From assembly GCA_018389105.1 (NCBI GenBank), contig JACATO010001103.1, forward strand, positions 62,001 to 126,000: DNA of 64,000 nt. Reading direction: 5' to 3'. This DNA comes from Nautilus pompilius (taxonomy: Eukaryota; Mollusca; Cephalopoda; Nautilida; Nautilidae). The notes beneath the pieces were generated by a model. The model was given only the letters and a program-made list of their open reading frames with translations. It ran no database searches and was not told where the DNA came from. The stretch's first letter is position 1, and each line of letters opens with the position of its first letter. Made by a program: the position numbers and the translations under genes. Shown one piece after another: positions 1 through 11,403 of this stretch.

Positions 1-1740
1 GTAATATCTTATCAGTTGTTTCCTGTAACATATGTAGTTAGCATGTTGCTGCAAATGAAATATGTATTATTCTATTTGTAGCCTTTAAAGAGGAATTGTG
101 TGATTTGCTGCCTTAAAAGTATACACTCTGTGCATTTTGTTCGTTAATAAAGCTATACAGGAGGTATTTTATCAGCCAATAAACGTATGCAATAGGCATT
201 TTCTCGATAGTAAAGCTAAGCTGTAGTTATTGTCAGTTATTAAAGCTATACAGGAGGTATTTTTTCAGTTAAATGTATACAGCAGATATTTTGTCATTTA
301 ATAATCCTATGCAGTAGGTATTTTGCCAGTAAATAAAGGTATAAATTGCATATCTTTTCAGATAATAAATGTATGCAATAAATATTGTATCCATAATTAA
401 AGCTATGTATTAGGTATTTTGACTGTAAATACATCTATTCGGTGAGTTGTTTTCTGTTAATAAAGCTATGCAGCAAGAATAGTGTCAATTAGTAACGCTA
501 TACAGTAGGTATTTCGTCGGAATAACGCTACGCAGTGACTACATTGTTCTTTGATAAAGCGATGAATTCCGTAAGTAAAACTATGCATTGATTATTTCGT
601 CGTTTCGTTAGTCAGACCATGATTTTATTCAAACCGTTATCGTTCCGACCACGAATTACCTGGTATCAAATGTAGTCAGACAACTATTTTATATAAAACG
701 TATTGAGTGGCCTCCCCTTGGCTTCTCCGTACCGTGTTTAGCTAGGTCGTTAAAACCGCCACGGCAGGTTCAAAGAAATTCTGTAGGTATTTTCCTTTCA
801 ATAAACCCATGCACTAAGTATTTTGTCCATTTATATGGTTTGCGTTAACAATTTCTCCTGTTCATAAAGCTGTGCTGTGGCCATACTGACCGTTTAACGG
901 AGCACCGCCATCGGCACCCTGTCCATTATTAAAGCTGTGCTGTAGAAATACCGATCGTTAATAAAGTTTTGCAGCTGGCACTTTCTCCTTTAATAAAGCT
1001 GTGCTGTAGATATTTTGTCTGTTAACTATGTTCTGCCGTGGCATTTTGACTGTTAAAACAGCTACACAGAAGATACTTTGTTCCTTGGTAAAGATATATA
1101 ATATATATTTTATCCGTTAATAAAATTATGCAATAGGCATTTTGTCCATCAATTTCACGATGCAGAATGAATTTTGTCCGTTATTAAAGCTACGCCATAG
1201 ATATTTTGTCAGATAATAATGATATACAGTAGATATTTCGACCGCTAGTAAAGCCATGCAGTAAGTATTCTTTCAGCTAATCAATGTACCTAGGTGTTTT
1301 GCTCGCTATTGAAGCTATACAGTAAGTATATATTTTTTGTTAATAAAGCTGTGTTAGATATTTTATCCGACAGTAAATAAGTATATTGTCCGTTAATAAT
1401 GGTTCACAATAACTATTTACCCATAATAAAGGTATGTATGTATTTTGCATGCTAATATAACTATGCAGCAGGTAATGAAGTTATCCGGTAGGTATTTTGT
1501 CCATTAATATTGGTATTCAGCAGGTATTTTGTCAGTAGCCTCCGGTGCAGCAAGTATTTTTTTCAGTTCTATCACTGACAGTAAGTCGGTGTCAGTTTCT
1601 GCCTATATAGTGGTTATTTGGCAAGTTGATGTCTATGCAGTACTTTCTTAGTTGTGTTTGTCACTTATGTATTTTTCTGTATGGCGTCTTGCAGAATGTA
1701 TGTCTAGTGCGGTCTTTTCACTATAGTTTTGTCAGTTTCT
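1..1740. repeat. Degenerate AT-rich tandem array, unit roughly 30-37 bp
   Basis: The stretch is dominated by diverged copies of one motif: 'aataaagctatgcagtaggt' followed by 'attttgtcagt'. Good copies lie near 142-176, 236-272, 297-330, 1000-1020 and 1320-1350. Spacing varies and many copies have lost or gained bases, so this is an old decaying satellite or minisatellite. It lies directly upstream of the first exon visible here and is probably intronic. No coding signal was seen in it. Confidence 0.75.
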
Positions 1741-1829
1741 GCCTTTACAAATGATTCTCTTTCACACGAAAGTCTTTACTAAAGTTAATTTTTGCCCGAC
1801 TGTATTCTGCTATATTTTATTGGCGATAG

Positions 1830-1948
1830 GTATAGCATACAAGAAAGGATTTGAAGAAGTTAATGCCAGAAGTAAAATGCTGGAAAACATCATTGTTTTT
1901 CAAGAAGAATTAATCAAAGACCTGAAGGATGAGCGAGAAAACTTAGAA
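1830..1948 (+). CDS. Coiled-coil gene, visible exon 1
   Basis: The acceptor is 'gcgatag' at 1823-1829 and the donor is 'gaa|gtgagt' at 1948/1949. The exon starts with two bases completing a split codon and then encodes 39 residues ending DERENLE, with heptad-like spacing of Leu, Ile and Val. It ends in phase 0. Because it opens in mid-codon it is an internal exon. Confidence 0.75.
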
Positions 1949-4900
1949 GTGAGTGATAAAATGTGTTACGGAAATTCTTACATTAAAAAAAAGTTAATTT
2001 TAGTGCGATAAATTGTTCAAATACCATATTCTGAAGATCGGTTTTATAGTATTGTCTATGAAGAGAATATTTCTATAGTGTCTCATTTAACGAGACATAT
2101 TGCAGACAGATTTAACTGTAGCTGATTGTATATCGTGTACTAAAAGAAATTTGTTAATGAAAGTAAACCAAAATAATGAAGTTTTCTGAACATTTGTGCG
2201 ACTTCGTTTAGATCACTTTTTAATGTTATGAATGCTTAGCCAGCCTCCCAAAATAAAACCCTAGCCTTTGACATCTGATTTCCTCATCTCAAAATTAAAT
2301 CTTTATAGATTTCTTGAGATGGTCATTAGAAAATACTTCCCTCTGGGTGTGCACACATATGTAGTTTATATGTAAAATCTTTGCTTCATGAAATTTGGAG
2401 ATCAGACCGATAATATTCCATCTTTATAGGAAAAATAGAATAAAATGAGAAGTCGTCTATCTTTTAGCACTGTCAAATCAACTATTTACTCTAAACAAAA
2501 GGACTGCTTGTTTTCACTTTATGCCTAATTAATTTCTTTTTTCGGTTACTATTTATTGCATGATCTCTGTCTCGATATACTCTGTTGAATCTCAGCTGAT
2601 AAAAAGTTTTATTTTATATATTTTTCCTTTGTTTATATAAGTTTCACATAGAAGAAAAGGAAAACGAGTGGTCTCTCCTCAGCTCTCGGCTGTATAATGA
2701 AATAGCTTCGCTGAAGAAAGAAGAAACTAAATTACTGGCTGAGCAAACTTTCCTGGGTGAGTACAGCACTTAGTTGGGCCGGATTTTAATGTAGGAGTTT
2801 GTAAACAGCATTTACGCTCTTGTAACTTCTCTCTTCTCCGGAGCAGAGCGGAGGGCCGCTTGTGTGAGTCAAGATGGCTTCCTGACTAACTGAATTAAAC
2901 TCTGGCCTGAAACGCTGAATCTTTATTCGATTAAGGAAGGAAACCTTTTTTTTTAAAGACTTTATAACAAACTTTTTGGATTGATTTTGTAGTGAAATCC
3001 AGCTAATCTGTACACTGATGATAGCGAAGAAAACAACAACTAAAAATGGTAGAGTTTTATGTCTGTCGGCCATCATTCCTGGATTTACCACAGTTACTGT
3101 TACGCATGTTGTAGTTTCCACCGTTGCATGCACACATGTAATTGTTCTTAAGTAATCATTCAGAAGACAGCCCGTCATGAAGATCAGTAATCCCAACCAC
3201 CAGGAGGAGGAGGCATTAGCGACAATATGAAAACATCTCGAACAGTGGTGATGCTGGACCATTGCTGTTGCAGATTGCTAACGGTGAGGGCCTGAGTTCG
3301 AATCCCGGCCGTGACCAACTCTGTTTATCGTACTTCTCTTCGTCACCAACCAGCCACATGCGTTTCCTTTCAGATGTGAAAAGCCGACATCTTTTGCTAC
3401 ATGTGGCAGCGGTTCTGACTGCCATTCAAGAATCCTCCTCCCGGTTGATTGCTGTAGGGTGTTTCTAGACCTTGAAAATTAGCACAAAGGTCTGCAAAGC
3501 AAATAAACGCTTCACTTACAATGTTATTTGCACAGGTGTGAATACTACACCAATTTTCCAGATGGTTTACCTAACTTTGAGGAGGTTTATCTGAAGTAAG
3601 AATGTAAATCTGGAAATCTGTTTTGCTTTACTTGATAGCTTTGGTATAACAATTAAAATAATAAATGTTGCTACTATAATGATTTTTCTAATATCAAAAG
3701 AAAGCCAATTAGTAATAATAATAATAATTACTAAATACAGGTGTGGATGGTTGAGCTGATATATTAAATGATAACAATTTGGTATCACTTACATATACAG
3801 AATAGTAGTGATGTACACTGCTTGTAATACAGCAACTCCAACTCACTCAACAAACAACAACAATAACAGCAACTGCAGTAGAACATGGAATGTGAGCTTC
3901 TCTTGTTGGTACAGACTATTCTGCACATTAATATGTTCCTGGATTAAAATAATTTGGATGCTTGAACTAGTGGCAAAAATTGAAAAAAGATTTGTTTTTA
4001 AACTGTTAGAAATTTTTATAGAATTATGATAAAATTGGAATTAGAAAGCTGCCCACATTTCCAAACTCAATTTAAATGTCAGTATGTAATAAAGATGCAA
4101 TGATGAGCTCCATTTTATTTCTACTTTGAAAAAAATGAGGCTTGGAAGGAAACTTGTTCATGCATGTATTAATATTTATTCATTTATTTTGACAGCATCT
4201 GACCAGAACATTAAGAGAGCTTCATGGACTATACTTCAGCCTCTACTTAACACCAAATACATTGTGGACAAAGCATTAACCTTGGTTTCAGAAAAACAGA
4301 TGAAGGTCACTTTATGATTTGTTCATTGTCTCTACCCCATCCTAATCTTTTCTTAAATTAAAAAGAAAAATTCCATGACAAACAAGCTTATGCATTAAAA
4401 AAATACTTGCCAATATATAATTTTGAATTTTGGTTTTAAATATGAACCATGCAATCATGTAAATCATCCAGCTGCTGACAAGGCTGTACATTCTTGGGTT
4501 GCTGTCAAACACTGGATCAGAAATCTTCTGCATGACAGAGTATTTGAACATCTCTAGTAATTTGTCATTATGAGAAAGGTCTTTTCTTTAAATGCCAGTT
4601 TAGAAATAAGAGTTATTTCAGGATCTTCATCAGAAGAGACAGTTCAGTCCACAGTGGTGCAGCCTGTTAGTTCCTAAGTTGGCCTGACAATTGGTCAAGT
4701 TGTTTGACCTGCTGAGTTAATGGAACATCATCAATGGGAAATAGCATATACCCACTCTAGTTATGGGTTCAAACCTTGCAGATTTTGTGACTTCATCCCA
4801 AATTCTATATAAAAAAATTTATTTATTTTCTTAGGTTGTTTTTAATACATTTCAAAATCTAATTAACCTATACCAAATTGATTTGGGACTGCACATTTTT

Positions 4901-7900
4901 TAAATATTAACTAATTAGTTCGCAATGAATTGAATGGGTGGAAAAAAGTATCTTTTTTTTAGTTTAGCAAAGCGATCTAATATTTTTTCTTTTGCTTATT
5001 GGATAGAATTGCTAACCCTTTTATTGCTGAATTTGTGCTGTGTTATTGTGATGATGATACAATAATATGATGGCTGTGTCAGGAAACTTAAATAGTCAGA
5101 TAACACTGCCTTCATACTCTTTTCTGACTATCAAGGTCTATGGACGTGCCAGAACAGTGAGTTAAAAGGGCAAGGTGGAGGTAAATAAATTGGTCTTACC
5201 TGGATATAGTTGGGGATTCTGGAGCAGTGGTCATGGTGCAAGACAGTCTAGAGTTACCAACAAAACCTTTACCATATTTACCTGGAAAACCCAACATGAA
5301 CAATTTTAGATGTTGGTGGAAACTTACATGGCTAGCTGATGTAGCAGAGTGAGAAGAAATCATGTGAGGGAGCAATGTCAAACTGAGCTGGTCTCAAATG
5401 AGATTCAAACTTAGGCCCTTTACCTATGACAATCCAGTAGCTTGAACCACCAGGTGCCCTTGGTTACCTGTTATAGTATAGTGCTACTTCCAAAGCAGAA
5501 TACTATATTTGGGTTTCAGGTAAAATTGGTTTTGAAGTTTCTATTAATGAAGGAACACTATTGAAGCCACCTTTTTGTGAAATAAAATTGAAACACTGTA
5601 AATTAGAAAATAACACTGGTCAACAAGTATTTTTCATCAAGCATATGTCAAGGTGTACTTAGTGTAGTTTTTAATGCTGATTTCAAATATACAACTAGTT
5701 TTTTGACATCACGTACAGTTTTCAAGATGAGAAAGTTTTTTGGTTTTAGCTCATGCATTATATAGAAATTCCAATTAATGACGTGTATGCATGTATTTCA
5801 TTTACATCATGGAAACATACTTTTAAAATAAACTACATTATTCATTGCTGCATAGTTCAGATGCAATATTTCATCATCTTAAATTAACCAATCAAGTTTT
5901 GTCTGATGAAATAGGTATTTCAGCATCTCAAATTGTCCAGTCATAATTGGTCTGATGAAATATTTCAACATCTCAAATTGACCAATCATAATTGGTCTGA
6001 TGTTAATGGGAATGCAGGCAGGTTTCACAAAATACTGTTGTTTCTTGTGTCTATGGGATAGTCGGGCAACTGACAGACATTATTCGGAATCAAACTGGCA
6101 GACAAGAACATCATACCAGCCAGGACTGTCTAGCGTCAAGAATACACCTCTTGTAGATCCATGTAATGTCCTATTGCCTCCTTTGCACATAAAGCTTGGA
6201 CTGATGAAAACAGTTTGTAAAGACACTAGGGAAGAGAAATGCCAGAGGGTTTGAGTATATTGTAGAAAAGTTTCCCAAAATCACACAGGCGAAGTTGAAA
6301 GAGGGTTTCTTTGTCGGACCCCAAATTAGAGAAGTACTCAAAGGTGTCAACTTCAAGACAACACTGGATGAACTGGAACTGCCTGCCTGGAATGCTTTCA
6401 ATTGGATCTGTGAGAATTTCTTGGGCAGCAAGAAGGCAATGGACTACAAGGATGGCATCAAGAATCTTCTGAAATGTTACTCAGCAATGGGTTGTCGCAT
6501 GTCACTGAACGTTCACTTCTTGGATTCCCATCTGGATTTCTTCGCAGATAACCTTGGAGCAGTTTCTGATGAACATGGTGAAAGATTTCACCAGGACATT
6601 AGTGCTATGGAGAAACGGTACCAAGGCTTCTGAAATGACAGTATGCTGGCTGACTACTGCCGGACACTTTACCGTGATCAACCAGATCAGGAACACCACA
6701 GGAAATCCAAATCACAATGTTTCTAACTCTGTTGTTCTAACTTTGACCCATTTTTTGTGTATTCACTCTTTGTAGAATGATAGTGATGATTTTTAACTCA
6801 ATAAACTCATTTACTTTCTAAAAATAATATGTCCTTATTTATTACGTTAATGATTTCATATATACAAATATGTAAATATTTGCATGTATCTACTGAAAAA
6901 CTGATACGTGCTGCATACAAATGGAGTGAAATTTTGAAATCAGCATGAAAAATTAGTCTAAAAAAGTTGGTTTGCATTCATAATGAGTATAATACATTTA
7001 ATTTTGTTGACCAGTGTAATCTGTAAAGACTGCAACTTTACACTGATGTTTATTTTCCATTTTGATATCTCTAATGTCAAAGGTTTCTGACTTTAAATAT
7101 GTGGTATGAATGAAAGACCATATTAAATATTTTATATTGGCTTATTACTCTGCCTTTCTGTCTCACTCCATTGGTAAGGTCTGATCCTGAGCTTCAAGAC
7201 TACATGCATGGTTTCTTTTAATACCAATGTCTTAATGAAGTAGTTACGTTACTTGTTTGCAACTTATGCACAAGAATAAATAAGAAAAGATTATTATTCT
7301 AACTAAAGATGAACCTTCTTTATTGCATTGCCAGATAAATGAAATGAAACTTTTGATGTACAGACAACAGCAGTTTATTCGGACCCTGCAGGAGACCTTG
7401 TCATCTCTGCAGTTCCCAATGATTGATAGAATAAAAGAAAAGGTTGGTTTTGTCATCATTTTTGGAAAAAGTTCTCTAATAAAACAAAATTGTTTAAATA
7501 CTGCTGTGGCATAAAAAATATTGCATAAGATACAGCTGGACCAGATTTCCAAAGGTTAGGGGTCTAGAAAGTTGGTTGGAACTTCTTCTTCTTCTTCTTC
7601 TTCTTATTATTATTATTATTTATTATTATTATTGAAAAGAAAATGGAATTAAAAAAAAGATTAAAATAACAGAAAATTATCATTACAGTGAGATTTTGTT
7701 TGTTTTGGATTTTCTTCCCTATAATTTTTATGGTTGGGAAAAGATTAACTGGTGTAAGAAAAATGCTGCAGAAAAGAACTGTCAGTCAGTGTTATGTGAA
7801 TAAATAGGTTTTACATATTATGACTAATCGGGGGATTGAATACATCTCTAAATGGTGTTACAGAAAGTGGTTTTTACTTTTTAATAGAAGTTTAAATTTG

Positions 7901-9582
7901 TTTTAATTTCATTTGTGTAATTATGAATTTTAACCCATCAGGTGTGTTCTATCTTCTGTTGGCTTAGTTGACAACATTTTACTTCACTGCTGTGCTTACA
8001 GTTAGGTTATCTGTGTAAAGTCTTCTGGTAAGGACAGGTGTTGGTTCCACTTAATCATCATGCAGCTTTAACAACAGGTTTTATTGATACAAATAGTATG
8101 GTACCAGAGTTGGGGGGGACCCACAGACAGAACTGAAGAAGAGTGAGAAGAACTTTACCAGTAGCTGGAAACCAAACACAGCCCACATCCATCAGGCACC
8201 AAACTGTGGCTAGTTTCCCAGCAAGCATGCTACATGACATACGCCATATTGGTTTTAGCAGTCTTTCTACATTGTTGCTAGGGACATTCAAATGAAATAC
8301 GGGACTGGCAATACTATTTCAACCAGGCCTTTTACCGGGTATAAATGTTACACCATATGGAAAGGTATGGTTTAATTGATGTAAACACGATGTTCACAAA
8401 TGTTATCAATGTCATTTTAATGGTAAGTAAGTGTGCAATGTAAAGGAATTTTGCTGGATTTTTTAAACAGTATCTTTTGAATCTGAGACTTAATATAACA
8501 TTTTAAAATGCATGCAGCATTTTGCATTTTATGGTTTTGTTTTTTTGCATTTATAAGTCGTTCATTGCAGCTAATATTTTGTCAGTATTTGAAAACTTAT
8601 CAGAATGATAGTAAAGTTGAAAAAAACAATTTACAAACATCGTATTATTTTTATTTTACGAATATGAGGAAACAAAACCATCAGCAAGAAGTTAGATAAA
8701 TTAATGTTTAATTTTTAAAAATATATGAAAACACTGAAAAAATGTTCACATTTATTTAAAAAGTACATAAAATAATGCTTTTTATTTTCCAGTGTACCTT
8801 ATCTACAGTATAATAGTATGTAAGGTGGATTTATTTAAAATGACTTTAATATGCTTCTGTAAACCTTATGGTTTTTCTAGGCTACTTTTAAGGTTTATTA
8901 TGGTTATAGTGAAGCACACTGGTACCTTTTTTAACTTTTAGGGAAAGAAAAAGTTGCGAGACAGAAATCATAACATTTCTAACCAGCTGAAGATGAACCG
9001 GATGAAATGTCACTTGTCAGACATTCTGTATGTTGACCATGGTTCTTACGTACCATACAAAGCTTCACACCCAGATGTAGCTACTGTGGAAACATTTAAT
9101 TTTGTAGGTGAGTGAAGCAGTAAATAAAAGAAATGCTTAGATTTTTTACAGCAAAACGTGTGAGGGTAGAGAGAATTTTTGTTTGTTGAATTTTAATCTA
9201 TTAGTTAAAGCTCAAAAAAATAAGTACTGTACCCTAACCCTGTCAACTCAGATAATAGGTGTTTTTTGCTCACTTTTATTATTATGTTGGTGTTTATCTT
9301 GTACCAATGAGTTATGATCGCACCAATTTGAAAACTGAAATTTGGTAAAAAATTTTTTCTATTTGTAACTAATCTTTATTGTTCACATATTTATTATATG
9401 TAATTTTTCTTGTTTTTGGTTTTTAAGGAAGGAATATTTGTCTTGCAGGTTGTGGAGTGAACAGTTTCTCTGATCTTTTTTCTGAGCATGATTCTGACTG
9501 GGTGCCCAACTATTTGGCAGACAGCAGTGAGAATTACAGTCCAGATGAAGCTGAGGATCTACTAATGACATTACAAAAATGA
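1830..9582 (+). CDS. C-terminal part of a large coiled-coil protein, six exons, 5' end outside window
   Basis: Six exons join in one frame: 1830-1948, 2642-2756, 4196-4305, 7335-7442, 8942-9107 and 9449-9582. Phases agree at every junction (0, 1, 0, 0, 1) and the frame ends at TGA 9580-9582. About 249 residues are visible. The first half is strongly charged and helical (for example 'FQEELIKDLKDERENLE', 'EEKENEWSLLSSRLYNEIA'), as expected of a coiled coil. It is followed by a basic stretch (GKKKLRDRN) and an acidic, aromatic C-terminal tail containing 'SEHDSDWVPNY' and ending 'AEDLLMTLQK'. I do not recognise the protein. A motor or cytoskeletal tail would fit the architecture, but that is a guess. 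The first exon opens with an acceptor (gcgatag), so upstream exons must exist to the left. Introns contain SINEs and a decayed transposon-like ORF. Confidence 0.8.
2642..2756 (+). CDS. Coiled-coil gene, visible exon 2
   Basis: The acceptor is 'tatataag' (polypyrimidine tract just upstream) and the donor is 'ctgg|gtgagt'. The 115 bases encode 38 residues, beginning FHIEEKENEW and ending LLAEQTFL, plus one base of a split Ala codon. The composition is coiled-coil-like. Confidence 0.8.
3240..3480 (+). repeat. tRNA-derived SINE copy (family A)
   Basis: A B-box-like motif 'gagttcgaatcccgg' lies at about 3295-3309, and an A-box-like stretch about 45 bases upstream. The body contains 'caccaaccagccacatg' (about 3345-3361) and 'gtttctagaccttgaaaa'. 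The same body motifs occur in the copy near 42.6-43.0 kb ('gtaggccacatgggtttc', 'gtttttagaccccaaaag') and in minus orientation near 27.2-27.5 kb, so this is a dispersed family. Short ORFs within it have no coding meaning. Confidence 0.7.
4196..4305 (+). CDS. Coiled-coil gene, visible exon 3
   Basis: The acceptor is 'ttttgacag'. Two bases complete the Ala codon split from the previous exon, followed by 36 residues containing SWTILQPLLNTKYIVDKAL and ending SEKQMK. The donor 'aag|gtcact' is weaker than the others in this gene, but the phase continues exactly into the next exon. Confidence 0.72.
4680..4830 (+). repeat. tRNA-like SINE head
   Basis: A B-box-like 'tgggttcaaaccttgc' lies near 4766-4781, with an A-box-like 'tggtcaagttgtttgacctg' about 75 bases upstream. 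It resembles the RNA polymerase III promoter half of a SINE. The 3' limit is unclear. Confidence 0.45.
5165..5465 (-). repeat. tRNA-derived SINE copy (family A), minus orientation
   Basis: Read on the minus strand it begins near 5465 with 'cacctggtggttcaagctac' and has a B-box-like 'aagtttgaatctca' near 5395-5408. The body then carries 'cttctcactctgctacatc' and a 'gccatg' segment at the positions where the other family members have 'gccacatg'. The minus-strand ORF inside (5196-5381) is a by-product of the repeat. Confidence 0.6.
5860..6003 (+). repeat. Three-copy tandem repeat, unit about 45-50 bp
   Basis: Three successive copies of a unit built from 'atttcagcatctcaaatt', then 'gaccaatcataattgg', then 'tctgatgaaat' lie side by side and end at the start of the transposon-like ORF. 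The first copy is the most diverged. Subterminal repeats of a mobile element would look like this, but I cannot define element ends. Confidence 0.65.
5995..6730 (+). pseudogene. Decayed mobile-element-type ORF (uncharacterised family with 'SDEHGERFHQDI' motif)
   Basis: Two overlapping frames encode one protein-like sequence. 6000-6240 carries 'CLWDSRATDRHYSESNW' and 'LPPLHIKLGLMK'. From about 6247 a second frame carries 'KEGFFVGPQIREVLKG', 'MGCRMSLNVHFLDSHLDFF' and 'AVSDEHGERFHQDISAM'. This motif set belongs to a large family of uncharacterised proteins that I recall as present in many near-identical copies in arthropod and some other invertebrate genomes, which points to a mobile element. 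The copy is dead: a frameshift falls near 6235-6250, and a TGA at 6631-6633 stands where the open frame resumes with NDSMLADYC. The remaining frame stays open to a TAA near 6725. It lies in an intron of the coiled-coil gene. No terminal repeats were identified. Confidence 0.7.
7335..7442 (+). CDS. Coiled-coil gene, visible exon 4
   Basis: The acceptor is 'gcattgccag' and the donor 'aaaag|gttggt'. The exon has 36 whole codons, phase 0 at both ends, and encodes residues beginning INEMKLLMYRQQQFIRTLQE and ending DRIKEK, again helical. Confidence 0.78.
7579..7634. repeat. (CTT)n(ATT)n microsatellite
   Basis: A run of CTT repeats passes directly into ATT repeats between coiled-coil-gene exons 4 and 5. 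Confidence 0.9.
8040..8340 (-). repeat. Unclassified interspersed repeat candidate
   Basis: This stretch is less AT-rich than its surroundings. Its right part, read on the minus strand as 'tttcatttgaatgtccctag' (about 8276-8295), matches a motif found again near 13.0, 39.7 and 46.8 kb. A short minus ORF here (8058-8291) matches nothing I recognise. Retroposed origin is possible, since minus-strand 'aataaaacc' lies near 8080. Confidence 0.35.
8942..9107 (+). CDS. Coiled-coil gene, visible exon 5
   Basis: The acceptor is 'ttaacttttag' and the donor 'gtag|gtgagt'. The exon encodes 55 residues, GKKKLRDRN through VETFNFV, plus one base of a Gly codon. A basic start is followed by a non-coiled segment with 'LSDILYVDHGSYVPY'. 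Confidence 0.82.
9449..9582 (+). CDS. Coiled-coil gene, terminal coding exon
   Basis: The acceptor is 'tttgtcttgcag'. Two bases complete the Gly codon and 43 residues follow, with the acidic 'SEHDSDWVPNY' and the terminal 'AEDLLMTLQK', then TGA at 9580-9582. An AATAAA at about 9662 is the nearest polyadenylation signal candidate, and another lies near 10327. Confidence 0.82.
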
Positions 9583-10515
9583 AGTCCATAATGAAAACTA
9601 AATTTATCTTGGATAACTAAACAACAGAACAGTAAAAAACCAAGCATCAAATAGCCTGAACAATAAACACAAGCAAAGAACAGATTGAAAGTTTACCTGA
9701 TTTCAGAGTTAAAAAACTTACATGAAATTTACTTTAATTTTTTTCTGAAAGATGATACTTACTTTATAAATTAATTTTAGACTTTTCTAAATCAGCAAGT
9801 AGCATTAATCTGTTTTAAATATTTTTAAAACAAACTGTTAACCGTTTTGTTTTAATATTAAAGTGATAAATATTTTAAAAAAGAAATATCTTGATACTTC
9901 TATTTTCAGCTAAATGTGTCATAAAAATGTATGACATAAACTCAGGTTTAATACTTAAATTATTTCAACAAAATGTTACCAGGTAATCTCTCTCCAGCAT
10001 TCATGGTAGCTAAACAGCTCTAAAAACTAAATATTCACTTTTACATAAATATTTTAACTTGTGTTTGGCTCCAGTAAAGAAGTTAAAAAATGCTGATTAC
10101 AAAAAGTCATGATGAATTTCTTGCATAAGTAACTGTCTTGCATGCAAGGAATATCTATTACTGGTTTAGAGAAAAAAAACATCTGATTTTTAAACTGTAT
10201 TCAGCATATTTATATAGGTGCATAATTGCGTTAACCTTCTAGAATTATCCATCCATTAAAGATGTCAATGTTAGTAACTGCAGTGAGATGAAGTCTTGTG
10301 GGTGACAAGCATCAACCTGTTGTAAGAAATAAATGAAACGTTTTTAAAGATTAAGAGCCTGTGGCTATAGTTAGGAAATAATGAAATTTAAACTTATTTA
10401 GTTTCCATACTTTTGACTCTCACCAATTTAAAACAAGATTTAAAAAAATACATTTTTAAGTTGAGGGGATCCCTGCTTTCACTTTGAAATAATGTTGTAA
10501 TGGAGGAAATACACT

Positions 10516-11250
10516 TCAGAAAAACCTATACTCTATTAGGGGCAGCTGCAGGGTTATCAAAGAGTAAGTACTGCATATCGATAATTGAAAAGATTTTTCC
10601 ACTATACAACATCTACAGAAGATGCCATGCAGCCCTGATAAGAAGATAAGAGTTGAAGACAGATCTTCAAAAGTACAACTGCGATAAAAAGAATTCTGTT
10701 CATTTTTCAGTTCTTTCTCTTGTATTGTGTGGGTGGATTCCTTAGTTATCGGCAGAGAAGCTTGTTCCTGGTCCAGCCCTTTTCTCTGATGTATGAAGAC
10801 TTTATGCTCTGAAACAGAGTTTATTATTTTGCTGGGAATAGTATCAGTTCGTAAAATACATGCATTTCTGGGAATTATAACGGACTGCAAAAGGTAAAAA
10901 AGAAATTACTAATAAGTAGGAACAATATTTTGTCACATTTTGGTAAAATTAATCAAATCCTGCAAAACCAAAAAAAAAGTTAAAAACCCATCATGAATAT
11001 TTTCATCTATAAAAATGAAAAGATGTTGTTATTTACAGAAGGTGGAAGGCTAATTTTGACATTCCTACTGTGTTAGTAGCAAGTAATGCACCTGTTTTGG
11101 CTCTGATATTTCCCTGTTGCCGCCATACTGGACCCACCAAGGACTAAACCCTGATGGTGATGACAGGGAAAGATTTCCTGAAACATGTTTATTAGTTAAT
11201 GCCGAGATGCTGGGAATGCCCAAATTAAACATCAATTCTCTATTTTTCAT
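10516..11250 (-). CDS. Hypothetical two-exon ORF, minus strand, unrecognised
   Basis: Two open stretches join in frame. Exon 11092-11250 follows the acceptor 'aacaatacag', starts ATG, has 53 codons and ends at the donor 'aaacag|gtgcat'. Exon 10516-10884 follows the acceptor 'ttaccttttgcag', has 122 codons and ends in a stop. Both junction ends are phase 0, giving about 175 residues. The first part contains 'SGFSPWWVQYGG' and 'NREISEPKQ'; the second 'HQRKGLDQEQASLPITKE'. I recognise no domain. The last 50 residues look less protein-like, so the second exon may really end earlier. It lies between the convergent coiled-coil and troponin T genes and could be a small independent gene or chance. 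A plus-strand exon candidate at 11337-11403 competes with it. Confidence 0.3.
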
Positions 11251-11336
11251 CTGTATTGTTATCTTTCTGTAACCAAGAAAAAGATCAAAGGTCTAGTAAT
11301 TTTATTTCATATGCTTGGTATTATATTCTTATTTAG

Positions 11337-11403
11337 GAAGACTAAAACAGGCACTGGATTTAAAAGTAGAATTTTATTGTGATGTTGGCATACAAAGTCA
11401 AAG
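11337..11403 (+). other. Candidate plus-strand exon
   Basis: A good acceptor ('tatattcttatttag') and a near-perfect donor ('caaag|gtaagt') bound 67 bases. One frame is fully open and encodes 'RLKQALDLKVEFYCDVGIQ'. The incoming phase would accept the single G left by exon 8942-9107 of the coiled-coil gene, so it could be an alternative downstream exon of that gene. No following exon was identified with confidence. Confidence 0.3.
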
